From positions 1 to 64,000 of the forward strand of contig CAYUDP010000002.1 in the NCBI GenBank assembly GCA_964443725.1: 64,000 bases of DNA. The letters run 5' to 3'. Shown in pieces: positions 16,521-24,998 of this stretch. Below the pieces are notes generated by a model. It saw nothing but the letters and a program-made list of their open reading frames with translations, did not search any database and was not told the DNA's origin. Origin of the DNA: CAYUDP01 sp964443725 (lineage in GTDB: Bacteria; Patescibacteriota; Minisyncoccia; Phycocordibacterales; JAKFXT01). Every line of letters begins with the position of its first letter. Position 1 is the first letter of the stretch. Position numbers and translations under genes: made by a program.

Positions 16521-17657
16521 ATGGAAGGGTATCCGTCCATGCAGTTAATAGGGGACATAGAAGGAAAAAACTGTATTCTAAGGGTTGATTTTAATGTACC
16601 TATTCAAAATGGGGTTATCGTGGACGATTTTCGCATAAAGCAATCTCTGAAGACGATAGAATTTCTAAGAAAAAAACGCGCTAAGGTAATAATTGTAAGT
16701 CATATTGAAAATGAAGAGGGGGCAAGTTTGAAGCCTGTTGCTGATTATCTTCAAAAAAAAATGCCAGTTCATTTTATTGTGTCAGACAATTTGTCAGATA
16801 TAAAAGCTGGAGTGGACGCTTCCTCTTCAGATGAATTGATAATACTAGAAAATATTCGTAGGTTTAGTGAGGAGAAGGAAAATGTTCCAGAATTTTCTAT
16901 GCATTTATCCAAGTTGGGACACCTGTATGTAAATGAGGCCTTCTCGGTTTCTCATAGGAGGCATGCATCGATTGTTGGAGTTCCAAGTTTCTTGCCGGCA
17001 TATTTCGGTTTCAATTTCATGAAAGAAGTTGAAAATTTATCGTCAGCCTTTCATCCAGATAGACCTTTTCTGTTTATTTTGGGTGGAGCAAAGTTTCAAA
17101 CGAAAGCTCCACTTATAAAAAAATTTTTAGAAAAATCCGATGATGTTTTTGTAGGTGGGGCACTAGCTAATGATTTTATTAAGGAAAAAGGCTTGAATGT
17201 AGGGAGGTCTCTTACTTCAGAGGAATTACCAAGCAAAGAGATTATTGATAATAAAAAAATCATTTTTCCTATTGATGTTGTAGTGCACAAGAGTGACGGA
17301 GAAAGAAAGACAGTTCTAATAAATGAAATAGAAGACGGAGATATTGTTTCAGATATTGGAGATAGGACGATTGAAATGTTAAGGAGGTATATTGGCAAGG
17401 CCTCTATGATACTTTGGAATGGCCCACTTGGTTTTTATGAATATGGATTTGATTTTGGAACAAAAGAAGTTGCAAAAGCAGTTTCTAAAAATGAGGGCAG
17501 AACTATTGTTGGTGGTGGTGATACTGTTGCTCTAATACAAAAAATGAAAATAGAAGATGATTTTACTTTTGTATCAACTGCAGGTGGAGCAATGCTCGAC
17601 TTCCTTTCCAATGAAACTTTACCTGGTATTGAGGCTATTTTAAATAAGACTAAATAA
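16521..17657 (+). CDS. pgk: Phosphoglycerate kinase
   Basis: Transfers phosphate from 1,3-bisphosphoglycerate to ADP. 378 residues, at the short end of the family. N-domain signature LRVDFNVP, FVNEAFSVSHRRHAS (substrate-binding helix region), the ATP-domain GGAKFQTKAPLI, and the C-terminal GGGDTVALI and STAGGAMLDFL motifs are all present. The start at 16521 directly follows tpiA; a second ATG at 16539 would give a more usual N-terminus and is possible. Its 3' end overlaps the convergent HIT gene by eight bases. Confidence 0.96.
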   Translation: MEGYPSMQLIGDIEGKNCILRVDFNVPIQNGVIVDDFRIKQSLKTIEFLRKKRAKVIIVSHIENEEGASLKPVADYLQKKMPVHFIVSDNLSDIKAGVDASSSDELIILENIRRFSEEKENVPEFSMHLSKLGHLYVNEAFSVSHRRHASIVGVPSFLPAYFGFNFMKEVENLSSAFHPDRPFLFILGGAKFQTKAPLIKKFLEKSDDVFVGGALANDFIKEKGLNVGRSLTSEELPSKEIIDNKKIIFPIDVVVHKSDGERKTVLINEIEDGDIVSDIGDRTIEMLRRYIGKASMILWNGPLGFYEYGFDFGTKEVAKAVSKNEGRTIVGGGDTVALIQKMKIEDDFTFVSTAGGAMLDFLSNETLPGIEAILNKTK

Positions 17658-18060
17658 ATTCTTTAATTTTGCGAGCAGTTTCTTCAATCTGTTCTTTCGG
17701 GGTGTCTTTGCCGTGCCAGAGTGTCAGCCCGTCGTCGATAAATCTAGGGATTATGTGAAAATGAAGATGAAAAACAGCTTGTCCTGCCGGAGCATCATTG
17801 TTTTGGTTTACGTTTATACCATCCGCAAGGAGTGCTATCTTTAAAATACTGGCGATTTTCCCCGCTACAATGGCCGTTTTTGAAAGTGTTTCCTCATCTG
17901 CTTCGTAGATATTTGCCACGTGTTTTTTTGGGATAACTAAGCTATGGCCCTTGGTATTTGGGCGTATATCTAGGAACGCTATAGTATAATCATCCTCATA
18001 AATTTTTTCACAAGGAATCTCGCCACTCGCGATTTTACAAAAAATGCAGTCTTCTTTCAT
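17650..18060 (-). CDS. HIT family nucleotide hydrolase (Hint-like)
   Basis: 136 residues. N-terminal CIFCKIASGEIP with the family's CxxC pair, DIRPNTKGHSLVIPKKH in the middle, and the catalytic histidine triad HLHFHIIPR near 98-106. Hint-type enzymes hydrolyse nucleoside phosphoramidates and adenylated substrates. It is convergent with pgk (8-base overlap) and divergent from recJ, sharing a 54-base promoter region. A TATAAC box lies about 11 bases before its ATG. Confidence 0.93.
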   Translation of the reverse strand: MKEDCIFCKIASGEIPCEKIYEDDYTIAFLDIRPNTKGHSLVIPKKHVANIYEADEETLSKTAIVAGKIASILKIALLADGINVNQNNDAPAGQAVFHLHFHIIPRFIDDGLTLWHGKDTPKEQIEETARKIKEFI

Positions 18061-18102
18061 AGGTTAAATGTGTTATAGAAATTGTAGATCTATTATATAT
18101 GA

Positions 18103-18108
18103 TAAAAT
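18103..18108 (+). promoter_or_regulatory. recJ -10 box, leaderless type
   Basis: TAAAAT with exactly six bases to the recJ ATG, so the +1 would be the A of the start codon. Confidence 0.5.
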
Positions 18109-18114
18109 CTGTCC

Positions 18115-19806
18115 ATGAAAAGTTATCGTCTAAGGGGGACAAGTGATGAAGTTGGTGCTCTGGAGCTTAGTGTTTACCCAGATATTGTCCGAGACATGCT
18201 TATCTCTCGTGGTATTAAGACATTAAGTGAGGCGGAGAAATTTTTGAACCCATCATTTGAAAAAGATACTTTTGACCCATTCTTAATCCATGATATGGAT
18301 AGGGCGGTTTCTAGAATACTTGAAGCAATAGTATCAAATGAAAAAATCGCTATTTGGAGTGATTATGATCATGATGGGATACCTGGGGCGGTAATACTTT
18401 TTGATTTTTTTAAAAAGATTAATTTTCATAATTTCGTAAACTACATACCTCATAGATATCTTGAAGGGTATGGTTTAAACGTTAATGGTATTGATAAATT
18501 AAAAAGTGAGGGAGTTAAATTAATGATTACCGTTGATGTCGGGATAACTGATATTTTGCCGATAGATCATGCAAATGAACTCGGTATTGATGTTATTGTG
18601 ACGGATCATCATCTTCCTATTGATACTTTGCCAAAGGCTTATGCAATTTTGAATAGCAAAAAAGAAGGGGATACCTACCCTGACAAAATGCTCTGTGGTG
18701 CAGCGGTTTCGTATAAGTTGGTTAAAGGCCTTCTTGCTAGAGGGAATTTTGAAATAAAAGAAGGTTGGGATAAGTGGCTTCTCGATATGGTTGGTATATC
18801 GACAATTGCTGATATGGTTCCACTAAGAAATGAAAATAGAGTGCTTGCTTATTATGGAATAAAGGTATTAAAAAAATCTCCAAGGCCGGGACTATTATCT
18901 CTGTTCAGAAAAAATAAAATTAATCAAAGGTTTATCAATGAAGACGATATTGGTTTTACTGTTGCACCAAGAATAAATGCGGCCTCAAGGATGGGAGAGC
19001 CTATGCTTGCATTTGATTTGCTATCAAATCGACTTGGACCTGAAGTTGTTGATTCACTGTCTAGTGAACTTGATAAATTAAATAGTAGTAGAAAGGGTAT
19101 CGTTTCAAGTATGGTGAAAGAAAGCAAAAAGATTTTATCTTTAAAAGAAAGTATCCCCGAAGTTATAGTAATGGGTAATCCTCTTTGGAGGCCGGGACTT
19201 CTCGGGCTTGTGGCTAATAATTTAATGGAGGAGCATTCTAAACCAGTTTTCCTGTGGGGCAAAGAGGGTGGTGAAAATTTGAGGGGGTCATGTAGGTCAG
19301 ATGGAAGTGTAAATTTGGTAAAGCTAATGGCTGAAGTAAAAGAAGGGACTTTACTTGATTTTGGTGGACATGCTTTTTCAGGTGGGTTTGAAGTTTCATA
19401 CTCAGAAATTCATTTTCTTGAGGACAGGATTATTGAGGCTTACAACAAAGTTAGAAATGAAGGTGTAAGTGAAGATATTTTGGTCGACAGAATAATTTCT
19501 GTTGATGATGTGACCGAAGCTTTGTATAGGGATATAGAAAAATTTGCTCCATTTGGTATAGAAAATGAAAAGCCGATTTTTATGTTTCAAGACATTACTA
19601 TTTTTAAAATTAAAAAGTTTGGTAAAAACAGCGAGCACTTAGAGGTTGGTTTTGAAAAAAATAATGGGGGGATTTTGAAGGCCGTTGAGTTTTTTAGTGA
19701 TAGGGATATATCAGAGGGGGATAGAATAACTCTTGTGGCAAACATAGAAAAAAGTTATTTTGGTATGAAGCCGGAGCTAAGACTAAGAGTTATTGATATA
19801 ATTTAA
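18115..19806 (+). CDS. recJ: Single-strand DNA exonuclease RecJ (DHH family)
   Basis: 5'-3' ssDNA exonuclease used in recombination and mismatch repair. 563 residues. DHH domain: SDYDHDGIPG (82-91, the D-x-D metal motif), TVDVGITD (138-145), VTDHH (161-165). DHHA1 domain: GNPLWRPGLLGLVA and LLDFGGHAFSGGFE near 417-430, where SGG replaces the usual A-A-G. A C-terminal OB-type region (about 450-563) is present. Followed two bases later by the RNase H gene, so replication/repair functions are grouped. Confidence 0.94.
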   Translation: MKSYRLRGTSDEVGALELSVYPDIVRDMLISRGIKTLSEAEKFLNPSFEKDTFDPFLIHDMDRAVSRILEAIVSNEKIAIWSDYDHDGIPGAVILFDFFKKINFHNFVNYIPHRYLEGYGLNVNGIDKLKSEGVKLMITVDVGITDILPIDHANELGIDVIVTDHHLPIDTLPKAYAILNSKKEGDTYPDKMLCGAAVSYKLVKGLLARGNFEIKEGWDKWLLDMVGISTIADMVPLRNENRVLAYYGIKVLKKSPRPGLLSLFRKNKINQRFINEDDIGFTVAPRINAASRMGEPMLAFDLLSNRLGPEVVDSLSSELDKLNSSRKGIVSSMVKESKKILSLKESIPEVIVMGNPLWRPGLLGLVANNLMEEHSKPVFLWGKEGGENLRGSCRSDGSVNLVKLMAEVKEGTLLDFGGHAFSGGFEVSYSEIHFLEDRIIEAYNKVRNEGVSEDILVDRIISVDDVTEALYRDIEKFAPFGIENEKPIFMFQDITIFKIKKFGKNSEHLEVGFEKNNGGILKAVEFFSDRDISEGDRITLVANIEKSYFGMKPELRLRVIDII

Positions 19807-19808
19807 AA

Positions 19809-20486
19809 ATGGATAAAGAAAAAGACAAAGTTATTTATTGTGATGGTAGTTCTATTGGAAACCCTGGTCCTGGAGCATGGGGAGGGCTTGTTGTTTGTGA
19901 TGAAAAAGTATTTGAAATCGGAGGTAGTGATGAACATACAACTAACAATAAAATGGAGATAAGGGCTTCCATAGAGTCATTGAAAAAAATAGTGTCACTT
20001 GGTGCAAAAGAAGTGGATGTTTTCACCGATTCAGAATATTTGGTAAACGGTATAACAAAATGGGTTAATGGTTGGCAAAAAAATGGTTGGATAACATCGA
20101 CTAAAAGCGAAGTCTTAAATAGGGACCTCTGGGAAGAACTACTTTCTATTTCACAAGATATAAAAATAAATTGGAACCATATAAGAGGCCATCGAGGTCA
20201 TCTATATAATGAAAGAGTGGATGAAATAGCAAATGGTTTAGCAAGGGGGGAGAAGATAGAATTTTTTTCTGGTTTAAGAAAAAATTATTCACCCATACTT
20301 AGTGAAAAGAAACCAATCGGGGGAAAGGCTTTTGGTTATGTTAGTTTGGTAAACGGTGTAGTTATGTTTCATAAGAACTGGGCGTCGTGTAAGAATACGG
20401 TTAACGGTGCTGTGGGGGCAAAATTCCGAAAAGTAAAAGATATGGGTGATGCAGATCGTCTCATGAAAGAATGGTTGAACAATTAG
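19809..20486 (+). CDS. rnhA: RNase H type 1 with C-terminal hybrid-binding (viroplasmin-like) domain
   Basis: 225 residues. Catalytic DEDD set: D12 (YCDGSSIGNPGPGAWGG), E50 (NNKMEIRA), D74 (FTDSEYLV), D138 (NERVDEIA), plus HIRGHRGH. After a linker, residues about 175-223 match the RNase-H hybrid-binding/viroplasmin fold (YVSLVNGVV, WASCKNTVNGAVGAKFRKV, DADRLMKEWL). In eukaryotic RNase H1 this domain is N-terminal; here it is C-terminal. Removes RNA from RNA-DNA hybrids and Okazaki primers. The last 16 bases overlap the start of comEC. Confidence 0.93.
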   Translation: MDKEKDKVIYCDGSSIGNPGPGAWGGLVVCDEKVFEIGGSDEHTTNNKMEIRASIESLKKIVSLGAKEVDVFTDSEYLVNGITKWVNGWQKNGWITSTKSEVLNRDLWEELLSISQDIKINWNHIRGHRGHLYNERVDEIANGLARGEKIEFFSGLRKNYSPILSEKKPIGGKAFGYVSLVNGVVMFHKNWASCKNTVNGAVGAKFRKVKDMGDADRLMKEWLNN

Positions 20487-21949
20487 AAAAAAAAGAAAAT
20501 CAGATAAAAGAAAGCGCGAGTGTGTTTTATAACCTCGCGCTTTCTTTTATTTTTGGAGTTTTCATCGGGACTTTCGTTGAAGTTGATGTCTATTTATTAC
20601 TAGCAGTTTGTCTTTCAATAGTTTGTTCATTCTTAGTATCTCTTTTTATTTTTAAAAGAAATAATATACATTTGTGTCTTTCTATCATTTTGTTTCTGTC
20701 TGGTATTTTACGAGTGAGTGGGTTTCATGAATTGCCTATTAGGGTTCCTCTTGATAAAAAAGTTTCTCTTCAAGCGCAAATTATTGATGAACCAGATTTT
20801 AGAGAAAACAGGACTCTTATAAAAATCAAAGTATTGGACGAAAAAAAATCTGATGTAATTTTAGTCACCCTCCCCCCTAATGAAAGATATCTGTATGGAG
20901 ATGTTGTTTCGGTGTTAGGTACAGTTAAACTGCCACAGGCTTTTGAAACTTACAAAGATCATTATTTCCCATACAGAGAATATCTCATGAAAGATGGTAT
21001 ATGTTGCGTTTCATATTATCCAAAAATAAATCTTGTAAGTAGAGGGGGTGGAAATATTGTGATGAAAAAACTGCTTGATCTAAAAGGGAGTTTCATCAAC
21101 TCTCTTGGTGTCTCTATTGTTGAGCCGGAGTCCACGCTCGCCTCAGGACTTCTTTTGGGGGCGAAGAATTCTTTGCCGAAAAGTGTTTCTGATGATTTAA
21201 GAAATGCTGGAATAATTCATATTGTCGTTTTGTCTGGGTATAACATAACAATCGTTGCTGATTCTCTGATGAAAGTCCTTGGCTTTTTGCCGAGAATTAT
21301 AAGTTTTTCCTTTGGAATAATATCAGTTTTGCTTTTTGCTCTGATGACAGGAGCCTCTGCGACTGTAGTTAGAGCAAGTATTATGTCTCTGGTATTGATA
21401 CTCGCGAGATTTTCTAATCGTGATTATCTAGCGATGAGAGCTCTTGTACTTGCAGGGTTTGTCATGGTGGTTCACAATCCATCTATTCTTGTATTCGATT
21501 TTTCTTTTCAATTATCTTTTCTGGCTTCGATTGGGCTCGTTCTCTTATCAGGCAGATTTTCGAGTCATTTAAAATTTGTGACAAATAGATTTTCTATAAG
21601 GGAGATAGTTTCTAGTACTCTATCAACACAGGTCTTTGTATTACCATTTCTTATTTATTCAACTGGCAAACTTTCGCTCTGGGGTTTTTTGTCCAATGTG
21701 TTGGTTTTGCCAATAATACCTCTTACGATGTTTTTAAGTTTGATCTCTGGTCTTGTGGGGTATGTCGGTGGGATCTTTTCATACATTATCGGAGGTGTAG
21801 CTTATTTGTTTTTAAAATATATTTTTGTTATTGCTAGTTTTTTTGGAAATTTGGATTTTGGAATTTTTGATATTACCAATATATCATTCAAAACTCTCGT
21901 TATATTTTATTTGATTTTGTTGTTTTTCATTTTCTTTAAAAGAAAATGA
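20471..21949 (+). CDS. comEC: ComEC/Rec2 DNA-uptake channel, membrane part only
   Basis: 492 residues, strongly hydrophobic. After two or three N-terminal helices comes a soluble OB-like segment (about 90-200, QAQIIDEPDFRENRTLIKIKV). The competence domain follows from about 225, with the hallmark IIHIVVLSGYNITIV (near 252-266) and many helices to the end. The protein stops where the metallo-beta-lactamase domain of full ComEC (700-800 aa) would begin; that domain is a separate gene at 23126-23998. Imports single-stranded DNA through the inner membrane. Overlaps rnhA by 16 bases. Confidence 0.93.
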   Translation: MVEQLEKKENQIKESASVFYNLALSFIFGVFIGTFVEVDVYLLLAVCLSIVCSFLVSLFIFKRNNIHLCLSIILFLSGILRVSGFHELPIRVPLDKKVSLQAQIIDEPDFRENRTLIKIKVLDEKKSDVILVTLPPNERYLYGDVVSVLGTVKLPQAFETYKDHYFPYREYLMKDGICCVSYYPKINLVSRGGGNIVMKKLLDLKGSFINSLGVSIVEPESTLASGLLLGAKNSLPKSVSDDLRNAGIIHIVVLSGYNITIVADSLMKVLGFLPRIISFSFGIISVLLFALMTGASATVVRASIMSLVLILARFSNRDYLAMRALVLAGFVMVVHNPSILVFDFSFQLSFLASIGLVLLSGRFSSHLKFVTNRFSIREIVSSTLSTQVFVLPFLIYSTGKLSLWGFLSNVLVLPIIPLTMFLSLISGLVGYVGGIFSYIIGGVAYLFLKYIFVIASFFGNLDFGIFDITNISFKTLVIFYLILLFFIFFKRK

Positions 21950-21950
21950 A

Positions 21951-21975
21951 AAAGCCGGCTACTTCGCCGGCTTTC
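21951..21975. terminator. Bidirectional terminator between comEC and the 21959-22362 operon
   Basis: AAAGCCGGC, TACTTC loop, GCCGGCTTT. On the reverse strand the stop codon TAG of the 56-aa gene lies in the loop and a T run follows. On the forward strand it closes comEC. Confidence 0.8.
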
Positions 21976-22129
21976 CACCCCCTTTGCCTAAGGGTGGGAA
22001 AAGAGGTGGTTCACCAAGCTTGTCGCTAAAGACAGAAAGAAAAGACATCCTGGCCACTTGCCTTTGCTGTCTTTTGGTGGGTTCTCTTGCGGGCTTTTCT
22101 TCGACAACCATCGGTTTTTTGCCTTTCAT
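21959..22129 (-). CDS. Small basic protein, 56 aa, unknown
   Basis: Begins MKGKKPMVVEEKP and ends GKGGGKPAK. Rich in Lys, Arg, Gln and Pro, no membrane helix, no family recognised. AAAGGAACC before the ATG gives a fair SD. It starts 11 bases after the stop of the 22141-22362 gene, so the two form one operon. Its stop lies inside the terminator loop, which is a very tight end. Gene reality rests on SD, spacing and terminator position. Confidence 0.55.
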   Translation of the reverse strand: MKGKKPMVVEEKPAREPTKRQQRQVARMSFLSVFSDKLGEPPLFPPLGKGGGKPAK

Positions 22130-22140
22130 TTTTGGTTCCT

Positions 22141-22362
22141 TTACTTTGGGTTTCTGTTGATCGGTGTAACGTTTTTGGGTAGGTCTGACTCTACGCCAGT
22201 TTTCTTGAAGTATGTCGGGGTATCGCGGAAGACGTTTTGAAGAGCGATTTGCATTGCCAGCTGATTGAGATGCTTGGGTAATACAGGCTTGGGTTCTTCG
22301 ATGCCACTTGGTAGACGTACGATTGTGTATCGTTTGCGCCTGAATTTAAGAACTTTGCCCAT
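22141..22362 (-). CDS. Small basic protein, 73 aa, unknown
   Basis: Begins MGKVLKFRRKRYTIVRLPSG, ends with a proline-rich tail. Predicted soluble, highly basic near the N-terminus; no family recognised, possibly nucleic-acid binding (inference only). The start has a strong SD in the leader TAAGGAGCCCGAG, nearly the same as in the 6355-6627 gene. First gene of a two-gene operon lying between comEC and sodB on the reverse strand, with its own terminator. GC-richer than both neighbours. Confidence 0.6.
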   Translation of the reverse strand: MGKVLKFRRKRYTIVRLPSGIEEPKPVLPKHLNQLAMQIALQNVFRDTPTYFKKTGVESDLPKNVTPINRNPK

Positions 22363-22407
22363 CTCGGGCTCCTTAGAAGTTTACTAGATTAATATTCTCA
22401 TATATTT

Positions 22408-22438
22408 AAAATCCTCGCCAATCTATTGCGAGGATTTT
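22408..22438. terminator. Terminator of sodB
   Basis: AAAATCCTCGC (22408-22418) pairs perfectly with GCGAGGATTTT (22428-22438). It sits just beyond the sodB stop on the reverse strand; the forward strand has an eight-T run. Confidence 0.75.
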
Positions 22439-22447
22439 TTTTGGTTC

Positions 22448-23044
22448 TTATATTTTGTTGAACCTATCTTCTGTAACTTGCCAATTTATGTTGTTCAAGA
22501 ATGCATCGACGTATTTTATTTTTTCTGCTGGTATATAATCGGCCATGAAGGCGTGTTCCCACATATCAAGCGCGAGTATTATAGGCAGTCCGGCCAATTG
22601 TCCTAGCTCGTGATCAGACACCCAATATATGTGTGGGGTTTTCCCAATCGGATCGTATGCTAAAATTGTCCACCCGATGCCTCTGGAAAGACTAACTGCT
22701 TTGAAGTGTTTTATAAAACCTTCTATACTTTCGTATTTTTCAATCAATACTTTTGCCAAGTTGCTATCTTGATTTAATTCAATATTTCCGTTTTCGAATT
22801 GCTCAAAATAATATTCGTGCATTCTCATCCCGTTGAACTCAAAACCAAACCTTCTTAGTGTTTCTGTAATGGCGTAGCTATTTTTTTCACTATCTTTTCT
22901 TAGTTCCTCAAGTTGTTCTCGGAGTGTGTTGGTGAATTTCACATATCCTTCGTAGAGCTTGAGATGGAGATCTATTTGCTTTTGGGAAATACCCTTTAAT
23001 TCACCTATGGTGAATTGTTTTGCTGAATAAGTATGTTTGTACAT
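22448..23044 (-). CDS. sodB: Superoxide dismutase, Fe/Mn type
   Basis: Converts superoxide to oxygen and peroxide in the cytoplasm. 198 residues. Metal ligands visible: H27 (IDLHLKLYEGYV), H76 (MRMHEYYF), D160 and H164 in DMWEHAF, a close variant of the signature D-x-W-E-H. The GIGWTILAY stretch near 122-130 is the usual second-domain core. Fe versus Mn preference cannot be decided by eye, so the symbol follows the broader Fe type. Monocistronic with its own terminator. Suggests exposure to oxygen. Confidence 0.93.
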   Translation of the reverse strand: MYKHTYSAKQFTIGELKGISQKQIDLHLKLYEGYVKFTNTLREQLEELRKDSEKNSYAITETLRRFGFEFNGMRMHEYYFEQFENGNIELNQDSNLAKVLIEKYESIEGFIKHFKAVSLSRGIGWTILAYDPIGKTPHIYWVSDHELGQLAGLPIILALDMWEHAFMADYIPAEKIKYVDAFLNNINWQVTEDRFNKI

Positions 23045-23111
23045 ATATTTTTATTGATTAGTTGTTTTATATTAGCATTTTAACCAATAAAGAAAATTGT
23101 ACAGAAAATAG

Positions 23112-23117
23112 TATAAT
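23112..23117 (+). promoter_or_regulatory. -10 box of the MBL gene, leaderless type
   Basis: TATAAT eight bases before the ATG at 23126; no obvious -35. Confidence 0.5.
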
Positions 23118-23125
23118 TTTCATCA

Positions 23126-23998
23126 ATGAATAGGAATAGGATTTTGAGGAGATATCTACCAATATTACTTGTTTTGGTTCTTACTGTTTTGGATGGGTTA
23201 ATTTTTAGAGAAGTATATTTATCTAAAGAGGCTAAGTCCTTAAAGGTATATTTCCTAGATGTTGGCCAAGGAGATTCTATATTAATAGTGAGCCCAAGTG
23301 GGAATACTATGCTTATAGATGGGGGGCCACCGACGGGTGCTTCTTTAAGAGAAGTTGGGAAAATATTGCCTATGTTGGACAGGACTCTTGGTGTGGTTTT
23401 GGCTACACACCCAGATTCAGATCATATAGGTGGATTATCACAGGTTCTCTCAAGGTATGACACAGATTTTTATATTGAGTCTGGCAATAAATCAGACACT
23501 TCTGCATTTAGGAGTTTAGAAGATGAACTCAATAAAGAGCCAAATGTAAAAAGGGTTATTGCAAGACGTGGACAGATAGTTGATTTTGGGGATGGGGTAG
23601 AGCTAAAGATCATTTATCCAGATAGAGATGTCTCTAACGATAAGAGCAACGACGCTTCTATAGTTGCAAAACTAGAATTTGGTACAGACAGCTTTCTTTT
23701 TACTGGAGATTCTCCTGTGAATATTGAAAAGTATCTAGTCTCAGTTTATGGTGGCAAGCTTAAAAGTGATGTCTTGAAAGCTGGACATCATGGATCAAGA
23801 ACTTCTTCAAGTGAGGTTTATGTTAAAGAAGTTTCACCGTCTTATGTAGTTATTTCTTCTGGGAGAGGGAACAGATACGGTCATCCACATAATGAGGTGA
23901 TAGATTTATTTGATAAATTGGGGGTAAAAATATTGAGAACGGATACTCTAGGGATTATTGAGATTGATAGTGAAGGTAAGGGTGTTGCTATTAAATAG
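23126..23998 (+). CDS. ComEC-type metallo-beta-lactamase domain as a separate protein
   Basis: 290 residues. One N-terminal hydrophobic anchor (about 9-30), then a metallo-beta-lactamase fold: FLDVGQGDSILIV (43-55), MLIDGG, the metal motif THPDSDHIGG (94-103), FLFTGD (near 190), DVLKAGHHGSRTSS (near 213-226) and YGHPH. These match the C-terminal domain of ComEC, missing from the 20471-21949 protein. The two halves are separated by about 1.2 kb on the other strand, so DNA uptake probably uses a split ComEC. The domain is proposed to degrade the non-transported strand. Confidence 0.9.
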   Translation: MNRNRILRRYLPILLVLVLTVLDGLIFREVYLSKEAKSLKVYFLDVGQGDSILIVSPSGNTMLIDGGPPTGASLREVGKILPMLDRTLGVVLATHPDSDHIGGLSQVLSRYDTDFYIESGNKSDTSAFRSLEDELNKEPNVKRVIARRGQIVDFGDGVELKIIYPDRDVSNDKSNDASIVAKLEFGTDSFLFTGDSPVNIEKYLVSVYGGKLKSDVLKAGHHGSRTSSSEVYVKEVSPSYVVISSGRGNRYGHPHNEVIDLFDKLGVKILRTDTLGIIEIDSEGKGVAIK

Positions 23999-24075
23999 TT
24001 TCGTTTGTGGAAAACCCACTTTCTCCGCCCCCCCCTATGCTAAAATAAATCCATAACTTAATAACTAACGCCAAT

Positions 24076-24996
24076 ATGCAAAAAACCACCATCTATCTCA
24101 AAGCAATCCTCCTTGCAATAGTTCTAGTACTAGGAAGTGCTTATGTATCAGCTTGGACGGCTCCAGTAAGTGATCCGCCAGGGGGGTTTGTTGATTTATC
24201 AGTTAATGTCTCTAATAATACTCAACTTAAAACTGGAACGTTTGGGGCTGGAAGTCTTATTTCAGCAACAAGTATCACTGTAGGAGGTCTAAAGAATTGC
24301 GCAGCCATATCAACTGATAAAGATGGTAATTTCTCTTGCACTACTGTAGCAAAGACTGCCACAACAAAAGAATGGACTACCCCAGGAACATATACATTCA
24401 CTGTGCCAGCTGGGGTGACTACTATAGATTTAGTGACTGTTGGCGGTGGTGGGTCGGGTGGTTCAGGTGAATCGGTGTCTGGTCCTGGAATAGGAGATCA
24501 TTATTCTGGAGGTGGTGGAGGCGGTGGAGACATAGAGACATATACACTCCCCGTTGCTCCTGGGGATGCTGTGACTGTAAAGGTTGGAGCATCTGGGCAG
24601 ATTTCAAATATTATATACAAATCAACTACTTATGCTCTAGCAAGGGGTGGATCTAATGGTACCAATGGTTCAGCTGGGTCACCAATGGTTTGTACTGAAA
24701 CAGACCCTACTTGGGGATTTTGTACAGGATGGAGCGGTGGAGTTCCGGCTACCAATGGGGTAGGTGGTGCCGGTGGTACCGGAACGAACCCAGGAAGTAA
24801 GGGTGGAAACGCTGGTACTGGTGGTCATGATATGTCTCCGCTTGCTGGAAAAGGTGGTGATATAAAACCCCCTGCAACCTTGACTGATTTGCCGGCAGGA
24901 TATGGTACTGGCGGAGATGGTGGTAGTGGTGTTGGTGGTGCTGGAATACATAGTGGAGCAAGTGGAAAAACTGGCTATGTAAGATTTTCTTATTAA
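24076..24996 (+). CDS. Secreted glycine-rich protein, LVLGSAYVSAW family, member 1
   Basis: 306 residues. Signal peptide with the core LVLGSAYVSAW (about 17-27), then a conserved mature start TAPVSDPPGG. A proline/asparagine segment (NVSNNTQLKTGTFGAG) and a short Cys pair (KNCA...FSC) follow. From about 105 there is a beta start (TFTVPAGVTTIDLVTVGGGG) and a long Gly-rich region ending GKTGYVRFSY. The Gly-rich domain resembles those of phage tail fibres and secreted adhesins. Its N-terminal 90 residues are clearly related to the next gene and to 60750-61748. Two bases separate it from the next gene. Confidence 0.75.
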   Translation: MQKTTIYLKAILLAIVLVLGSAYVSAWTAPVSDPPGGFVDLSVNVSNNTQLKTGTFGAGSLISATSITVGGLKNCAAISTDKDGNFSCTTVAKTATTKEWTTPGTYTFTVPAGVTTIDLVTVGGGGSGGSGESVSGPGIGDHYSGGGGGGGDIETYTLPVAPGDAVTVKVGASGQISNIIYKSTTYALARGGSNGTNGSAGSPMVCTETDPTWGFCTGWSGGVPATNGVGGAGGTGTNPGSKGGNAGTGGHDMSPLAGKGGDIKPPATLTDLPAGYGTGGDGGSGVGGAGIHSGASGKTGYVRFSY

Positions 24997-24998
24997 AT

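Noticed and set aside
24420..24990. Tandem DNA repeat or CRISPR-like array
   Set aside because: The GGT/GGA-rich periodicity is Gly codons of a glycine-rich secreted protein; no regular spacer-repeat unit.
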